A stretch of DNA of 28,672 nucleotides from Candidatus Pacearchaeota archaeon (GTDB lineage: Archaea; Nanoarchaeota; Nanoarchaeia; Pacearchaeales; GW2011-AR1): contig NZER01000287.1 of the NCBI GenBank assembly GCA_002690445.1, forward strand, positions 1 through 28,672. The letters are read 5' to 3'. Under the pieces are notes generated by a model, which did not search any database, had not been told where the DNA came from, and worked only from the letters and a program-made list of their open reading frames with translations. Made by a program: the position numbers and the translations under genes. Below, one piece after another: positions 6,452 through 14,832 of the stretch (positions are counted from its first letter, which is position 1; each line of letters begins with the position of its first letter).

Positions 6452-7258
6452 TTAATCCCTTTTTAGTTCAAGCTCATACAGATCGCTTTCCGTTTCATCT
6501 ATAGAGATAGCATAAGCATTGGCTGCGTCGTATTTACTGTCTCTAAGGTACTTTCTACTGCTGTTGCATGTAGTTTGAAAGAGTTTACATTTGTGGTCAA
6601 CTTTAATTTTGGGGTAATATTTTTTATGAAGTTTACGGTATATTTCTTGATCACTCCTAGGTCTAGAAGACCTAAGCGTAAGGATGTCCTCAATAACTGC
6701 CTTTAAGAAGTCCGTTTTAGCTATCCAAACTCCAGAGTTCAGGTAACAAAAAGGACTTTCTTTTCCGTAAGCCTCTCTCTCGAAAGCAGCCAGCTCTGGG
6801 TTAGTGGGGTAAGAGACTAGCTCTCCGTTAAAAAGCATATCGCAGCCCTCGGAGAAGTGCTCTTCGAACGTATCAATTATTCCGTTCGCATCTTTAAGTA
6901 GGCAGACATCATGAGAATCTATGCCCATCGTATATTTCGTACTGATGTTAGGAAGATAGTCTGCCAGAAGACCAGCCTTCATGGTGTTCCTCCAGCCCTG
7001 TGTCCCCCGACCTTTCATGACATATGGGACCTTGAAATACTTCAGAGTTTTTTCTAAGGTAGTTGTGCGCTCTCCATAGGACGTGCAAATAAAATACGTC
7101 GCGTCCCTCATGCCGCCGTCCCCTTCATACTCATTTTCTTTTATGAAATCAAATACTCGAGTTCTTAGCCTCCTGCCCTGAGGATTTTTAAGATAGCTTC
7201 CGTTCATGTGGAATATGAATGGGTAAGTGTCGAAAAATTTATTTCTTAACTTTATCAT
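6452..7258 (-). CDS. PLOD/GT25-like glycosyltransferase
   Basis: A 268-aa GT-A protein. IDSHDVCLLKDA at about 113-124 provides the metal-binding D-x-x-D, CDMLFNGE follows, CYLNSGVWIAK is the acceptor-side N-x-G block, and PKIKVDHKCKLFQT closes the domain. The order and wording match the glycosyltransferase domain of procollagen lysyl hydroxylase/galactosyltransferase proteins (PLOD, GT25-like), which use UDP-sugars and act on hydroxylysine in eukaryotes. The acceptor here is unknown. It overlaps both neighbours within the operon (ATGA on the 5' side). An internal alternative frame at 6499-6693 is a shadow. Confidence 0.75.
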   Translation of the reverse strand: MIKLRNKFFDTYPFIFHMNGSYLKNPQGRRLRTRVFDFIKENEYEGDGGMRDATYFICTSYGERTTTLEKTLKYFKVPYVMKGRGTQGWRNTMKAGLLADYLPNISTKYTMGIDSHDVCLLKDANGIIDTFEEHFSEGCDMLFNGELVSYPTNPELAAFEREAYGKESPFCYLNSGVWIAKTDFLKAVIEDILTLRSSRPRSDQEIYRKLHKKYYPKIKVDHKCKLFQTTCNSSRKYLRDSKYDAANAYAISIDETESDLYELELKRD

Positions 7259-8067
7259 AACTCAATTCCCATGTCTTTAATTTTCTCTATGTTGGCTTCC
7301 CAAAAACCAAGACCATTAGGGGTTCTCCAGACTTTCTTTCCCCCAAAAAAATGCGAACCATAGACCTTTTCTTTTCTTTCATTGACAACATTAAAAGATC
7401 CGTCTGTATTTTGGGAAAATTTACAAAGCCTGCCCCACCAATTCCAATAGTGGTGATCCTCGAAGACGAATGGGTTACAGTTTTTGTGAGCCACCCACTC
7501 GTTCACCGCGTGCTGCTGCCTCCAGCTCACGTCTCCCGGACTGCTGCCGCTGCTTCCATCTGGAAAGTTGGAGGTCATGTAGTCATATATCTCTTCGACA
7601 TTAAAAAAATTATTCGCCCCTACTCCATAAAGTCCACCGTTTAAATGACTTTCCTGCTTCCTCTGGTAACCGCCATGGCCCGTACCAATAAAGTCGTTGC
7701 CCTCTAAGTGTTTATAGAACTCCTTGATTGGTTCAAATAAAAACAAATCTGTATCAATATATACATAAGGCCCGTCCTCGTACCAGACGCTCATCATATA
7801 GTTTCGAACAAAAGGTGTCATTCCTACCCTTGGCTTTCTAGGAATCGGAAACGGCGTAGGCTTTAGCTTTTTCAGAGTAACGTTATCAAATTTTTTGAGG
7901 AACTTCTGGCAATGCTCTGAAAAGATTTCATTTTTTTTCTCCCAACCGTAGGTCACTACGATCTCACACTCTGACATGTAATCATAGTTATGTGCTAGCC
8001 ACACCAAGAACATCTTGTAATAGTTATCTTGTCCGTGTGTATAGTTCGCTATAGTAATTATTTTCAT
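7255..8067 (-). CDS. GT-A glycosyltransferase with DTD motif
   Basis: The start chosen is the ATG at 8067 (MKIITIANYTHGQDNYYKMF), because GGGAG lies at good distance before it; the longer frame would need a TTG. The 270-aa product has a GT-A core with YVYIDTDLFLF (DTD at residues 105-107), the metal/nucleotide-sugar site, followed by HLNGGLYGVG and a Trp/His-rich C-terminal block (HHYWNWWGRLCKF, YGSHFFGGKKVW). This resembles GT8/GT32-like transferases; exact family and sugar are unknown. Confidence 0.65.
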   Translation of the reverse strand: MKIITIANYTHGQDNYYKMFLVWLAHNYDYMSECEIVVTYGWEKKNEIFSEHCQKFLKKFDNVTLKKLKPTPFPIPRKPRVGMTPFVRNYMMSVWYEDGPYVYIDTDLFLFEPIKEFYKHLEGNDFIGTGHGGYQRKQESHLNGGLYGVGANNFFNVEEIYDYMTSNFPDGSSGSSPGDVSWRQQHAVNEWVAHKNCNPFVFEDHHYWNWWGRLCKFSQNTDGSFNVVNERKEKVYGSHFFGGKKVWRTPNGLGFWEANIEKIKDMGIEL

Positions 8068-8071
8068 TTCA

Positions 8072-8764
8072 TTATCTCCCAAAGTTATCTGACATATATT
8101 TTAGTTTAGATTTAAACGGGTCAGTTCTGTAGGTGTTTATAGTTGCCCCGTTAAATCTGAGTGCTATAAGTATTTCGTTTCCTTCTGTGTATGGGTTGAC
8201 TTTGCCTCTAGATATTGTATCTAGGTACTCCCAAGTATTTAAAAATCCATTTATTTTATGTTCATGAGCGTTTATATACATTATCTTTTCGCTTACGGGC
8301 CTCCAGTAGTGCCATAGGTTTACTGCAAATAGTTTAGTATAGAACTCATATTTTTCTGGATGATTTTCTTTGGACAATAGTCTCCTGAAGCAGAAGCCCT
8401 CCCCTTTATCAGTGAAGAACTTAGTGTTCCAATTGTTTATTTTAATGTCCGAATCAATATAAAATATCTTCTTGTACCCAAGTTCAAACGCATTTCTTAT
8501 TGCTTCATTCTTCTGGTGAAAGTTGAACCATCTGTTCTTCCTTCCTTTCCTTACGTCTTTTAAAAAAATGGGATCAAACTTAAAGACTTTCTTGGCTCCG
8601 CACCCGGAAAACATATCAGGATTGTCCGTCGTTATGACTAAGTCTAGGTCCGAGATCATTTTACCGAACTCGGGATCTGATTGTATATTTTTTAATAAAA
8701 AAGAATTATATTTTTCGCCACTACTGAGCAAGGTCACGCTGCATTCTTTTTTTGTTGAACTCAT
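8072..8764 (-). CDS. GT-A glycosyltransferase-like protein with DSD motif
   Basis: A 230-aa protein with a Rossmann-like start (CSVTLLSSGEKYNSFLL), NRWFNFHQKNEAIRNAFELG and then IFYIDSDIKIN (DSD at residues 104-106), the arrangement of small GT-A transferases. The C-terminal part is short and lacks a clear acceptor motif. The ATG lies 44 nt inside the upstream GT9-like gene; no better internal start is visible, so the long overlap is probably real. Substrate unknown. Confidence 0.6.
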   Translation of the reverse strand: MSSTKKECSVTLLSSGEKYNSFLLKNIQSDPEFGKMISDLDLVITTDNPDMFSGCGAKKVFKFDPIFLKDVRKGRKNRWFNFHQKNEAIRNAFELGYKKIFYIDSDIKINNWNTKFFTDKGEGFCFRRLLSKENHPEKYEFYTKLFAVNLWHYWRPVSEKIMYINAHEHKINGFLNTWEYLDTISRGKVNPYTEGNEILIALRFNGATINTYRTDPFKSKLKYMSDNFGR

Positions 8765-9767
8765 CTAGCTTTTTGGAGTTTATTACTTTTTCTATCCACA
8801 AAAGTAGCCTATCAACGGGCGGATGTCTATACCTTTTTTCATCTAAGATATTAAAATGACCCGAATCCAAAACGTCTTTGGGTAATTTACTCATTTTGAT
8901 TCTGTTTTTTATATAACCATCCGAGGAAGACTCTAACAGGTAGCAGAGTGTGGAAAACGGGTTCCAATAGTGAGCGTATCTAATAAATGTCCTTAATCTG
9001 TACCCTCCCCAAGTAAGGTGGGGGACATTGCATAACGAAGCAAAATGGATGGGGCCACTGCTCTGACCTACTACCAACCTAGACGAAGCAAGGGTGTTCG
9101 CCAGCTCGCTTAAAGGAATACCTCTTAGGTCACTGGCCCCGTCGGGGCAATGCGAATCTGGCTCTGCCCCAATAAATGCTACTCTATATCTCGAAGACAA
9201 TTCCCTAAATAGAACGTCGTAAGCCTCGTCAGATAAATTGACAGACATCCTCCCCTTCTTCCTTCTCGCATGTATAATCAGATCGTAAGTCCACAAAGAG
9301 GGGGCGCCGTCATCAATTCGTAGGGCCTGCTTGTACTTTCCGTATCGTACAAACGATTGTTCATGTCTAAAATTTCCAGACCCGCCCCTAACGGAAGCTC
9401 TACAAAAAGATTCAGAAACGTGCGTCATGAGGTCTAGGTTCTCCCTAGTCTCTTTCGAAAATCCCATTAGCTCCGCCTCCTTTATCGAGAGAAAGTCTGT
9501 GGCGAAGTCCTCATATAAAAATTTCATACTATCCCTGCACGCTACTATTACCTTCTCATATGGTACGAGTCTGTCTGCACAATACTCACTTAGTTTTCGC
9601 GCGTAACCCTGAAAAGAAAACAGTTCATGACCGAACTCATGAGAGTATGGACCGACAAAAAGGGTACTAAGCGGCAACTTACGATTGAAGACGGGAGACT
9701 TGCTTAAGGGTAATTTTATGACAGCTTTATCTCCCGACTTGATCCATTTAGTTTCCTTATTAGACAT
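8721..9767 (-). CDS. GT9-like (heptosyltransferase-type) GT-B glycosyltransferase
   Basis: A 348-aa two-domain protein. The N-terminal GPYSHEFGHELFSFQGYARKL (about 39-59) is a motif often seen in marine viral and bacterial GT-B proteins. The C-terminal domain has RVAFIGAEPDSHC, then SRLVVGQSSGPIHFASLCNVP (about 229-249), the nucleotide-sugar-binding GPxHxA block of GT9 ADP-heptosyltransferases, followed by the acceptor-poor tail. GT9 enzymes build LPS core; the donor here is not determined. It overlaps the PLOD-like gene upstream by 8 nt and the DSD gene downstream by 44 nt. Confidence 0.65.
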   Translation of the reverse strand: MSNKETKWIKSGDKAVIKLPLSKSPVFNRKLPLSTLFVGPYSHEFGHELFSFQGYARKLSEYCADRLVPYEKVIVACRDSMKFLYEDFATDFLSIKEAELMGFSKETRENLDLMTHVSESFCRASVRGGSGNFRHEQSFVRYGKYKQALRIDDGAPSLWTYDLIIHARRKKGRMSVNLSDEAYDVLFRELSSRYRVAFIGAEPDSHCPDGASDLRGIPLSELANTLASSRLVVGQSSGPIHFASLCNVPHLTWGGYRLRTFIRYAHYWNPFSTLCYLLESSSDGYIKNRIKMSKLPKDVLDSGHFNILDEKRYRHPPVDRLLLWIEKVINSKKLDEFNKKRMQRDLAQ

Positions 9768-10581
9768 TAATCTTTATTTTTTTTGGCCCCATGCATTGGA
9801 AGATTTCGCACCTGTGATCTACTTGAATCTGGGGATAATACATGAAGTGTAGGTGGTGAAAAATGGTCTGTTCATTGGTGCTCATGAACTCAACAATAAA
9901 ATTATAATATTTCTCCACCAAGTCTACGTAGTAATCTCTTTCGCATACAAAACCCCCCGTGTTCAAGAAGCAGAGTTTTGCTCCGTTGTCTTTAAAACAA
10001 TCTTGCCCATAAGTCTTGAGTCCAAATCGCTTAACGTCTCCATAGTTTGCGAAGTATTTGTTCGTGTCTGAGTAATGCTTCGAATGTCTAATCCTCATAG
10101 CAAAATACATACATTTAGACTCTGCGTTATATAATAAATTACAATCTCTTTCTTTAAATATATTTAATTTTTTTTCTGGATTATCTGTAAGAAGCACGTC
10201 GGACTGATCAAAGAAAAAGAAATATTTCTTGCTGGGGTTTGACTTTAAATAATTATATAGAGTCAACGTTTTCATCACTGGACAAAAATCTCCCCAAGAA
10301 CGATGGAGTAGATATCTTCTCGGAAGCTCGCTCATGGGGTGAGCCTCCCTTATGGGATTAAAGTGCTTATCCTCTCCCAAGTTTATGTAATCTAGCCCTA
10401 GCTTTTTGCAGCATTCCATTAACATCGGACGAGGATGGTTATCAAACGTATAGATGTCACATTCATTCAGCTGGTGGCTATGTTTGGAGTTCGCATCTAG
10501 GGCCCTGTAGATAGGAGACATCTCCTCCTCAGAATATCTGCGCATGCTGTGACCATTAAAATGGAAGGCAACAGAACTCAT
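9760..10581 (-). CDS. PLOD/GT25-like glycosyltransferase
   Basis: A 273-aa GT-A protein with the full PLOD-type series: KYFFFFDQSDVLLTDNP (Asp125, Asp128), CNLLYNAESKCMYFA, CFLNTGGFVCERDY and PQIQVDHRCEIFQCMGP. The last segment is strikingly close to the equivalent I-DHRC-x-IFQ block of animal and giant-virus lysyl hydroxylase glycosyltransferase domains. The start ATG (MSSVAFHFNG) lies 14 nt after the double GT60 gene. It should bind Mn2+ and a UDP-sugar; acceptor unknown. Confidence 0.75.
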   Translation of the reverse strand: MSSVAFHFNGHSMRRYSEEEMSPIYRALDANSKHSHQLNECDIYTFDNHPRPMLMECCKKLGLDYINLGEDKHFNPIREAHPMSELPRRYLLHRSWGDFCPVMKTLTLYNYLKSNPSKKYFFFFDQSDVLLTDNPEKKLNIFKERDCNLLYNAESKCMYFAMRIRHSKHYSDTNKYFANYGDVKRFGLKTYGQDCFKDNGAKLCFLNTGGFVCERDYYVDLVEKYYNFIVEFMSTNEQTIFHHLHFMYYPQIQVDHRCEIFQCMGPKKIKINV

Positions 10582-10595
10582 AACACTTTAATATC

Positions 10596-12578
10596 CTAGG
10601 CCGGGGAAAGGATGGGGTCTCCTAGTTTAGCCGCTTCATGCAGTATTCTCTTTTTAAAATCTATGCCCGCCGCCTTTTCATACTCTGACAGGGATCTTTC
10701 TCTACCGAGCCCGTAAGGACCGAAGTCTCTAGTGGGCTTTTCCATTCCCAAGAGCTCTCTTAGTGCCTTGTGGCTCTGTTCGTGGAGCCCAGAGTAGGAG
10801 CGCTTCTGGTCTGACCAATGACAAATTCTATCTTCTCTAGTATAGTTATGGTAGACTACATTCTCAGAGGGATAAAATATGTCCCAGCCGTTCGTCCATG
10901 ATCTCACTGCCAAGCTTATTTCGTCCCCAGCAAAATATAGGTTAGGGTCATAGGGATACTCCTTAATGTGCGAAGCTAGGGTAAAGTAAAAGTGTCCAGA
11001 AACCCACATAGACTTTCCGGGTACGCCCGTTTTATCTTGGTCTTTAACCCTGTGCTGTCTGAAGGATATTGTGCCGCCGGGATTGAACCTAAGGCAGTAC
11101 ATCTTAAACAGGTCGCTCCTGTCGAGGTACTCCCTCTTCTTCTGGGAAAAAGTAAATGGAGTGCAATAGTGAGATATGATGGGTTTTTTAGCCCCAGTCT
11201 TATGGAGCATCTCCTTGAGCTTAGTGTCCCATCCTCTGCTAAATCTCATATGGGAATCTAGTTGCATTGTATACTCCGCGTCACCATCAAAGTATAGCTT
11301 CTGGATCATGTGCCTAGCGTATCCTAGTCCAGAGCTCGCATAGAATGGGGCTCTGATAACTCTAAAGTTGTCTCTATCATAAAATTCTAGATGACTATTT
11401 TCGGGTCCGTACTGATCAAATATGCCAAATATTAATTTAGAGGGATCATGACTTTGATCCATGCAGTTTTTAATCGTGTGGTAAATGTCCTTATCTCTGT
11501 AGCTGGCTATCTGTATGAATATCTTATCCTCTCCACTTGATTGCTTGGTTTTATTGCTTGAGGTCTTCTTTGCTTCACGTTTTTTTTCGTTAGGCGGAGT
11601 TGCCATTTGCTCTTTATGAAAAACATCTTCGATGAAAACTAGTTTGGGATCTATAGTTTTCTTTCTGTAGTCTACTCCGCACCAATCTCTGTAGTCGTCT
11701 AGAGTTCTCTTCGTGCCCAGCCCGTATCTCGTGCCCGCCTTTATTTTTCCGTTTATTATATCATTAAATTGTTGCACACCCTCGTCTGCCATTTTTTTCC
11801 AATTTTTATGATCATCCTGTCCTTTGTGATTATTGTGGTTCTTGTGCGCTCCTTCTCTGTAGAAATGATGCCAGATATAGACCTTGTGTGGTTGAAAAAT
11901 ATCCCACCCTCTCGTCCATGCTTTTGCCGCGAGGATAGGCTCATCGCCAGTGCTGATTATGGCAAACTTGTCATCATAAGGCATCTCTTCTATGATCTTG
12001 CCAGCCGAAAACATATAGTGCCCAGAAATAAGACACGAAGGAATGCACTCTCGAAAATTATGTCTCTTCCTCATTCCTCCGGAAGTAATTATTAGCACCC
12101 CGTTGTCTCTGAACTTAGATGGATGCATGTAGGTCGACAGACCCTTTTTAACTTCCCCGCTTTTTTCTGGATAGTAGGGTAAAGTGCGAGAGGTGACTAT
12201 GGGATTCTTTGAATTATATGTTCGTTTACATCTCTCATGTAAGTTAAGTAAGTGCCAGTCCCAGTCTTGGGCGAACCTCATGTGAGAATCTATTTGAAGC
12301 TGAAACTTCTCACCTTTATAAAAAGATTGGCTAATTTTTCTAGCCCAGCCCATGCCCAAGCTGTCTCTGTAATCGTATCGAGAGTAATTTAGGCCAGCTA
12401 TGCCGTCAAACAGCTCGTCTTCGTTTTCTCCCATGTCTTTGGGCTCGTCCGGCCCATATTGCCAGCAAATCCCAAAAGATATTCTGCTTTTATCTTTAGC
12501 CTTTTCAATAGCGTCCCTTACCGTGGGAACTAGTTCCTTGTCTCTGTAACCTGCAATGTTTATAAATATATCATTCAT
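10596..12578 (-). CDS. Double-domain GT60-like (Skp1-type GlcNAc) glycosyltransferase
   Basis: A 660-aa protein made of two homologous halves. Half one (about 1-310) and half two (about 351-655) each start with (D/K)IF-x-IA-x-YRDK, continue with FGI..QYGP, share the metal/donor motif DSHMRF (residues 98-102 region and 441-446), then SGH-(Y/F), GDE, W-x-(R/N)GWDIF and end with YGLG.(E/K)R(S/T)L..Y. This is the GT60 family, whose known member adds GlcNAc to hydroxyproline of Skp1. A Lys/Ser-rich linker (about 311-350) joins the halves. Fusion of two such units is unusual; each half looks intact. The ATG overlaps the epimerase stop by 8 nt. Confidence 0.8.
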   Translation of the reverse strand: MNDIFINIAGYRDKELVPTVRDAIEKAKDKSRISFGICWQYGPDEPKDMGENEDELFDGIAGLNYSRYDYRDSLGMGWARKISQSFYKGEKFQLQIDSHMRFAQDWDWHLLNLHERCKRTYNSKNPIVTSRTLPYYPEKSGEVKKGLSTYMHPSKFRDNGVLIITSGGMRKRHNFRECIPSCLISGHYMFSAGKIIEEMPYDDKFAIISTGDEPILAAKAWTRGWDIFQPHKVYIWHHFYREGAHKNHNNHKGQDDHKNWKKMADEGVQQFNDIINGKIKAGTRYGLGTKRTLDDYRDWCGVDYRKKTIDPKLVFIEDVFHKEQMATPPNEKKREAKKTSSNKTKQSSGEDKIFIQIASYRDKDIYHTIKNCMDQSHDPSKLIFGIFDQYGPENSHLEFYDRDNFRVIRAPFYASSGLGYARHMIQKLYFDGDAEYTMQLDSHMRFSRGWDTKLKEMLHKTGAKKPIISHYCTPFTFSQKKREYLDRSDLFKMYCLRFNPGGTISFRQHRVKDQDKTGVPGKSMWVSGHFYFTLASHIKEYPYDPNLYFAGDEISLAVRSWTNGWDIFYPSENVVYHNYTREDRICHWSDQKRSYSGLHEQSHKALRELLGMEKPTRDFGPYGLGRERSLSEYEKAAGIDFKKRILHEAAKLGDPILSPA

Positions 12579-13476
12579 AACTTATCCATTTATTTAATTC
12601 TACTTTAGGCTCGCAGTCTAATAGCTGCCTTAGCTTGCTTATGTCTGCTAATGTATCCCTTGCTTCACCGGGTCTTTCTGGGATGAATTCGTATTCCCCC
12701 CCAATTAAATTAACTATATCAAGGACACTACTATTCTTCCCCGTACCCACATTGATAATTTCGCCAACTGCGTCTTTGTTCGTGGTAAATGCTGCACTGG
12801 TGTTGGCGTTAACTACGTCCGAAACGTGTGTATAGTCTCTTGTTTGCAGTCCGTCTCCCACTACCGTCATCGGTATTCCAGCTTCTTTTTGTTTTTGAAA
12901 CAGACCAATGACTGGGGCATATTGACCCCTCGTTGGCTGTCTCTCTCCGTAAACATTAAAGTATCTGAAAGTTACCGTCTCTAGATTCCAAAGATCGTTG
13001 TACATCTTGCACAAACCCTCTGCCGCGACCTTGGTTACCGAATAAGGATTGAGACAATCCGTAGGCATATCTTCTTTTAAGGGGATACTATTCTTTAATC
13101 CATAAGCAGAGGAGGTCGAAGAGTACATTACTCTTTTAACTTGAGAAATCCTAGACGCCTCTAGCACGTTTAGCGTGCCGATATAATTCGTCTTTCCAGC
13201 CAACTGGGGCTGGGTCATACAGATCATAATTCTGGCAAGCGCCGCTAGGTGAAACACGTAGTCTGCCTCATTAAAGACTGGAAGTATTTTGCTATAGTCG
13301 CAAATATCTAGGTTGTTGTATTCCGCTCGGGGGTTGTGATGAAAATTGTCATTGCTCTCTGCGGAATAGTTGTCAATAACTCTGACTTCGTGCCCTAGGT
13401 CTACCAGCTTGTCCACTAGGTGTCCACCGATAAATCCTGCTCCACCTGTAACTACGGAAACTTTTCTTTTAATCAC
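12571..13476 (-). CDS. NAD-dependent sugar-nucleotide epimerase/dehydratase (extended SDR)
   Basis: A 301-aa extended short-chain dehydrogenase. GGAGFIGGHL (about residues 11-20) binds NAD; the Ser/Thr after YSSTSSAYG and the YSVTK pair form the catalytic S-Y-K set; FRYFNVYG, RDYTHVSDV and VGTGKNSSVLDI are typical of GalE/WbpP and related UDP-sugar epimerases. It is slightly short at the C-terminus. The start is a GTG at 13476. It is the first gene after a terminator and feeds an activated sugar to the transferases that follow; exact product unknown. Confidence 0.85.
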   Translation of the reverse strand: MIKRKVSVVTGGAGFIGGHLVDKLVDLGHEVRVIDNYSAESNDNFHHNPRAEYNNLDICDYSKILPVFNEADYVFHLAALARIMICMTQPQLAGKTNYIGTLNVLEASRISQVKRVMYSSTSSAYGLKNSIPLKEDMPTDCLNPYSVTKVAAEGLCKMYNDLWNLETVTFRYFNVYGERQPTRGQYAPVIGLFQKQKEAGIPMTVVGDGLQTRDYTHVSDVVNANTSAAFTTNKDAVGEIINVGTGKNSSVLDIVNLIGGEYEFIPERPGEARDTLADISKLRQLLDCEPKVELNKWISYE

Positions 13477-13482
13477 AAATAA

Positions 13483-13511
13483 AGACTAGCACGCAAAAAA
13501 GTAGAAGGCAA
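13483..13511 (-). promoter_or_regulatory. Weak candidate promoter for the epimerase-GT operon
   Basis: On the minus strand TTGCCT (13511-13506) and TAGTCT (13488-13483) are 17 nt apart and the -10 ends 6 nt before the GTG start. The -10 matches consensus poorly (three of six). It overlaps the terminator hairpin. A promoter is needed near here if the terminator works. Confidence 0.3.
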
Positions 13512-13521
13512 CTACTTTTTT
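13495..13521 (-). terminator. Intrinsic terminator after the 98-aa gene (possibly bidirectional)
   Basis: The minus-strand RNA forms AAAAAAGTAG / CTACTTTTTT around a TTGCCTT loop, with a U-run on the 3' side and an A-run on the 5' side, so it could also work in the other direction. The stop codon of the 98-aa gene (TAG) is part of the stem. Confidence 0.7.
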
Positions 13522-13808
13522 TTGAGATTACCGCCTTTATCCCTGTACTCGCCCTTCTTCGTCGCTCTCTTCTTTCTCTTCTTCTTGGGGACTCCATCTT
13601 TGCGACGCTTTACGTTCTTTCCGGGGTAACTTTTCGCCTCTTCAAAAAGATCTATTTCCGTGGTTCCTTTTGATTTGCGCCATTTATCATAACAAACCGC
13701 AGCGCGCTGCTCTGGATCGGAAAACTCTTTGTTCATAACTGAGTCTCCCATGCAGCTAGACATGAAGCTGTCTTTGGATTGGTCGTCTTTTGGTTGAGAT
13801 AGTGGCAT
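13512..13808 (-). CDS. Phage-type protein with Cys-x-QRAAVCY motif (98 aa)
   Basis: A 98-aa protein. Its N-terminal 46 residues (MPLSQPKDDQSKDSFMSSCM, then EFSDPEQRAAVCYDKW) match a short domain I know from many phages, often at the start of head-maturation protease or portal-linked proteins, in which two Cys flank an F.D..QR.AVCY core. The rest is Lys/Arg-rich (KKKRKKRATKKGEYRDKGG), suggesting nucleic-acid contact. It has its own perfect TATAAT box 5 nt before the ATG and a terminator at its stop, so it is a single-gene unit. Function unknown; it is the best phage marker here. Confidence 0.7.
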   Translation of the reverse strand: MPLSQPKDDQSKDSFMSSCMGDSVMNKEFSDPEQRAAVCYDKWRKSKGTTEIDLFEEAKSYPGKNVKRRKDGVPKKKRKKRATKKGEYRDKGGNLKKK

Positions 13809-13813
13809 GATTA

Positions 13814-13819
13814 ATTATA
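13814..13819 (-). promoter_or_regulatory. Perfect -10 box (TATAAT) for the 98-aa gene
   Basis: TATAAT on the minus strand ends 5 nt before the ATG at 13808, so the transcript should start at about the start codon. I see no good -35 at 16-18 nt. Confidence 0.45.
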
Positions 13820-13826
13820 CACTTAT

Positions 13827-14741
13827 TTATCGCAGATAACACCTTTCGTCCTCTGGACAGACCCTTTCCGTCCCGAGTTCATTAAGGAAAGTGACTCCCA
13901 TTTTATAATACATATTCGCCTGCCACGTATCAAAGTTCTTGCTATCTTCGTAATACAGTAGCTTATCTATGTCTACCGCCGTTAATGCAAGATGCATACC
14001 TCCAGAGTCTGTATTCAAGATCTTATGACATTTTTTCATAATGAAAAGGATCGTATGAAAATCATAAACGGGGCCAGACCCCTTTGGTGACAAGCTGCCT
14101 TGAAAATTTTTGTCCCACCCGCCGAATGGCTCCCCCAAATTTAAGAAATTAAAGTCACTGTACTTTTCTTTCAAGCAACGAGGAACTTCGGCTAAGTATT
14201 TAAATGTCGGAATGCGCGGCAGCTCCTTGTCCTGCTCGCTGCCGATGGGCCTAACGTACCTTGGTCTACTGGGCTGGTGAGACTGGGGCCTACGAAACCA
14301 GCATATGGTCTTATCGTAATTTAAATCAAGATCACCCAACCTGTTCCACTCAGGACGTACTTTGTCCCAGTTAATCTTGGCATATGGGACCCCATTAGAA
14401 AAGTGTTTAGGGAGGTGGTCTTCTCCTTGGTTTTTGTCGAACCAGTTGTTCATCTGAAATGCGCCTTCTGGAATCTTTTTCTTGCCGGGCTTGTGGAGCT
14501 TGATCCTTTCTCCCCCGTAGAGGACGCCAGCTAGCTGCCTAGAAACGGTACTCCAATCGAACGAGTGTTTTGCGCCGTGATAAAAATGAATTTTTCCGCT
14601 CCTCGAATAATCTATTGCCTTACTCATCATGCAAATCATATCGCCCAGACAATATTGTAGGCGATAGCTTTGGCGGCGGAGGAAGTAGTTATTCTCCTTG
14701 ACTCGGATTTTTTTGACTTTCTTTTTGTTCCTCTTTTTCAT
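13827..14741 (-). CDS. GT-B-like glycosyltransferase
   Basis: A 304-aa protein counted from the ATG at 14741 (MKKRNKKKVKKIRVKENNYF). A longer frame would begin at a GTG inside the terminator stem just upstream, which is unlikely. After a very basic N-terminus comes LQYCLGDMICMM, and the C-terminal part has FNFLNLGEPFGG, then CHKILNTDSGGMHLALTA, which resembles the GPxHxA nucleotide-sugar block of GT9-like GT-B enzymes (here SGGMHLALT). The family assignment is tentative; the middle (CWFRRPQSHQPSRPRYVRP) is unusual. It is followed after 18 nt by the 98-aa gene. Confidence 0.5.
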   Translation of the reverse strand: MKKRNKKKVKKIRVKENNYFLRRQSYRLQYCLGDMICMMSKAIDYSRSGKIHFYHGAKHSFDWSTVSRQLAGVLYGGERIKLHKPGKKKIPEGAFQMNNWFDKNQGEDHLPKHFSNGVPYAKINWDKVRPEWNRLGDLDLNYDKTICWFRRPQSHQPSRPRYVRPIGSEQDKELPRIPTFKYLAEVPRCLKEKYSDFNFLNLGEPFGGWDKNFQGSLSPKGSGPVYDFHTILFIMKKCHKILNTDSGGMHLALTAVDIDKLLYYEDSKNFDTWQANMYYKMGVTFLNELGTERVCPEDERCYLR

Positions 14742-14745
14742 ATGT

Positions 14746-14780
14746 AAAAAACGCAGCGGCACCCTAAGGCACCGCTACGT
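14746..14780 (-). terminator. Strong intrinsic terminator after the protease gene
   Basis: Minus-strand RNA: 13-bp stem ACGTAGCGGTGCC / GGTGCCGCTGCGT (three G-U pairs) with a TTAG tetraloop, followed by TTTTTT. It lies about 50 nt after the protease stop and 5 nt before the next start codon, so it isolates the protease transcript. Confidence 0.85.
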
Positions 14781-14832
14781 TCCTCCACCCCCTTTGGTTT
14801 TACCCCTTGGCCTCAAACCAGTTTTAGGCATC

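Noticed and set aside
11769..12095. Plus-strand 108-aa frame inside the double GT60 gene
   Set aside because: It is antisense to conserved motifs of the first GT60 half and lacks start signals.
14742..14762. GTG start that would lengthen the GT-B-like protein by 7 residues
   Set aside because: It falls inside the stem and U-run of a strong terminator, so that RNA is unlikely to be translated from there.
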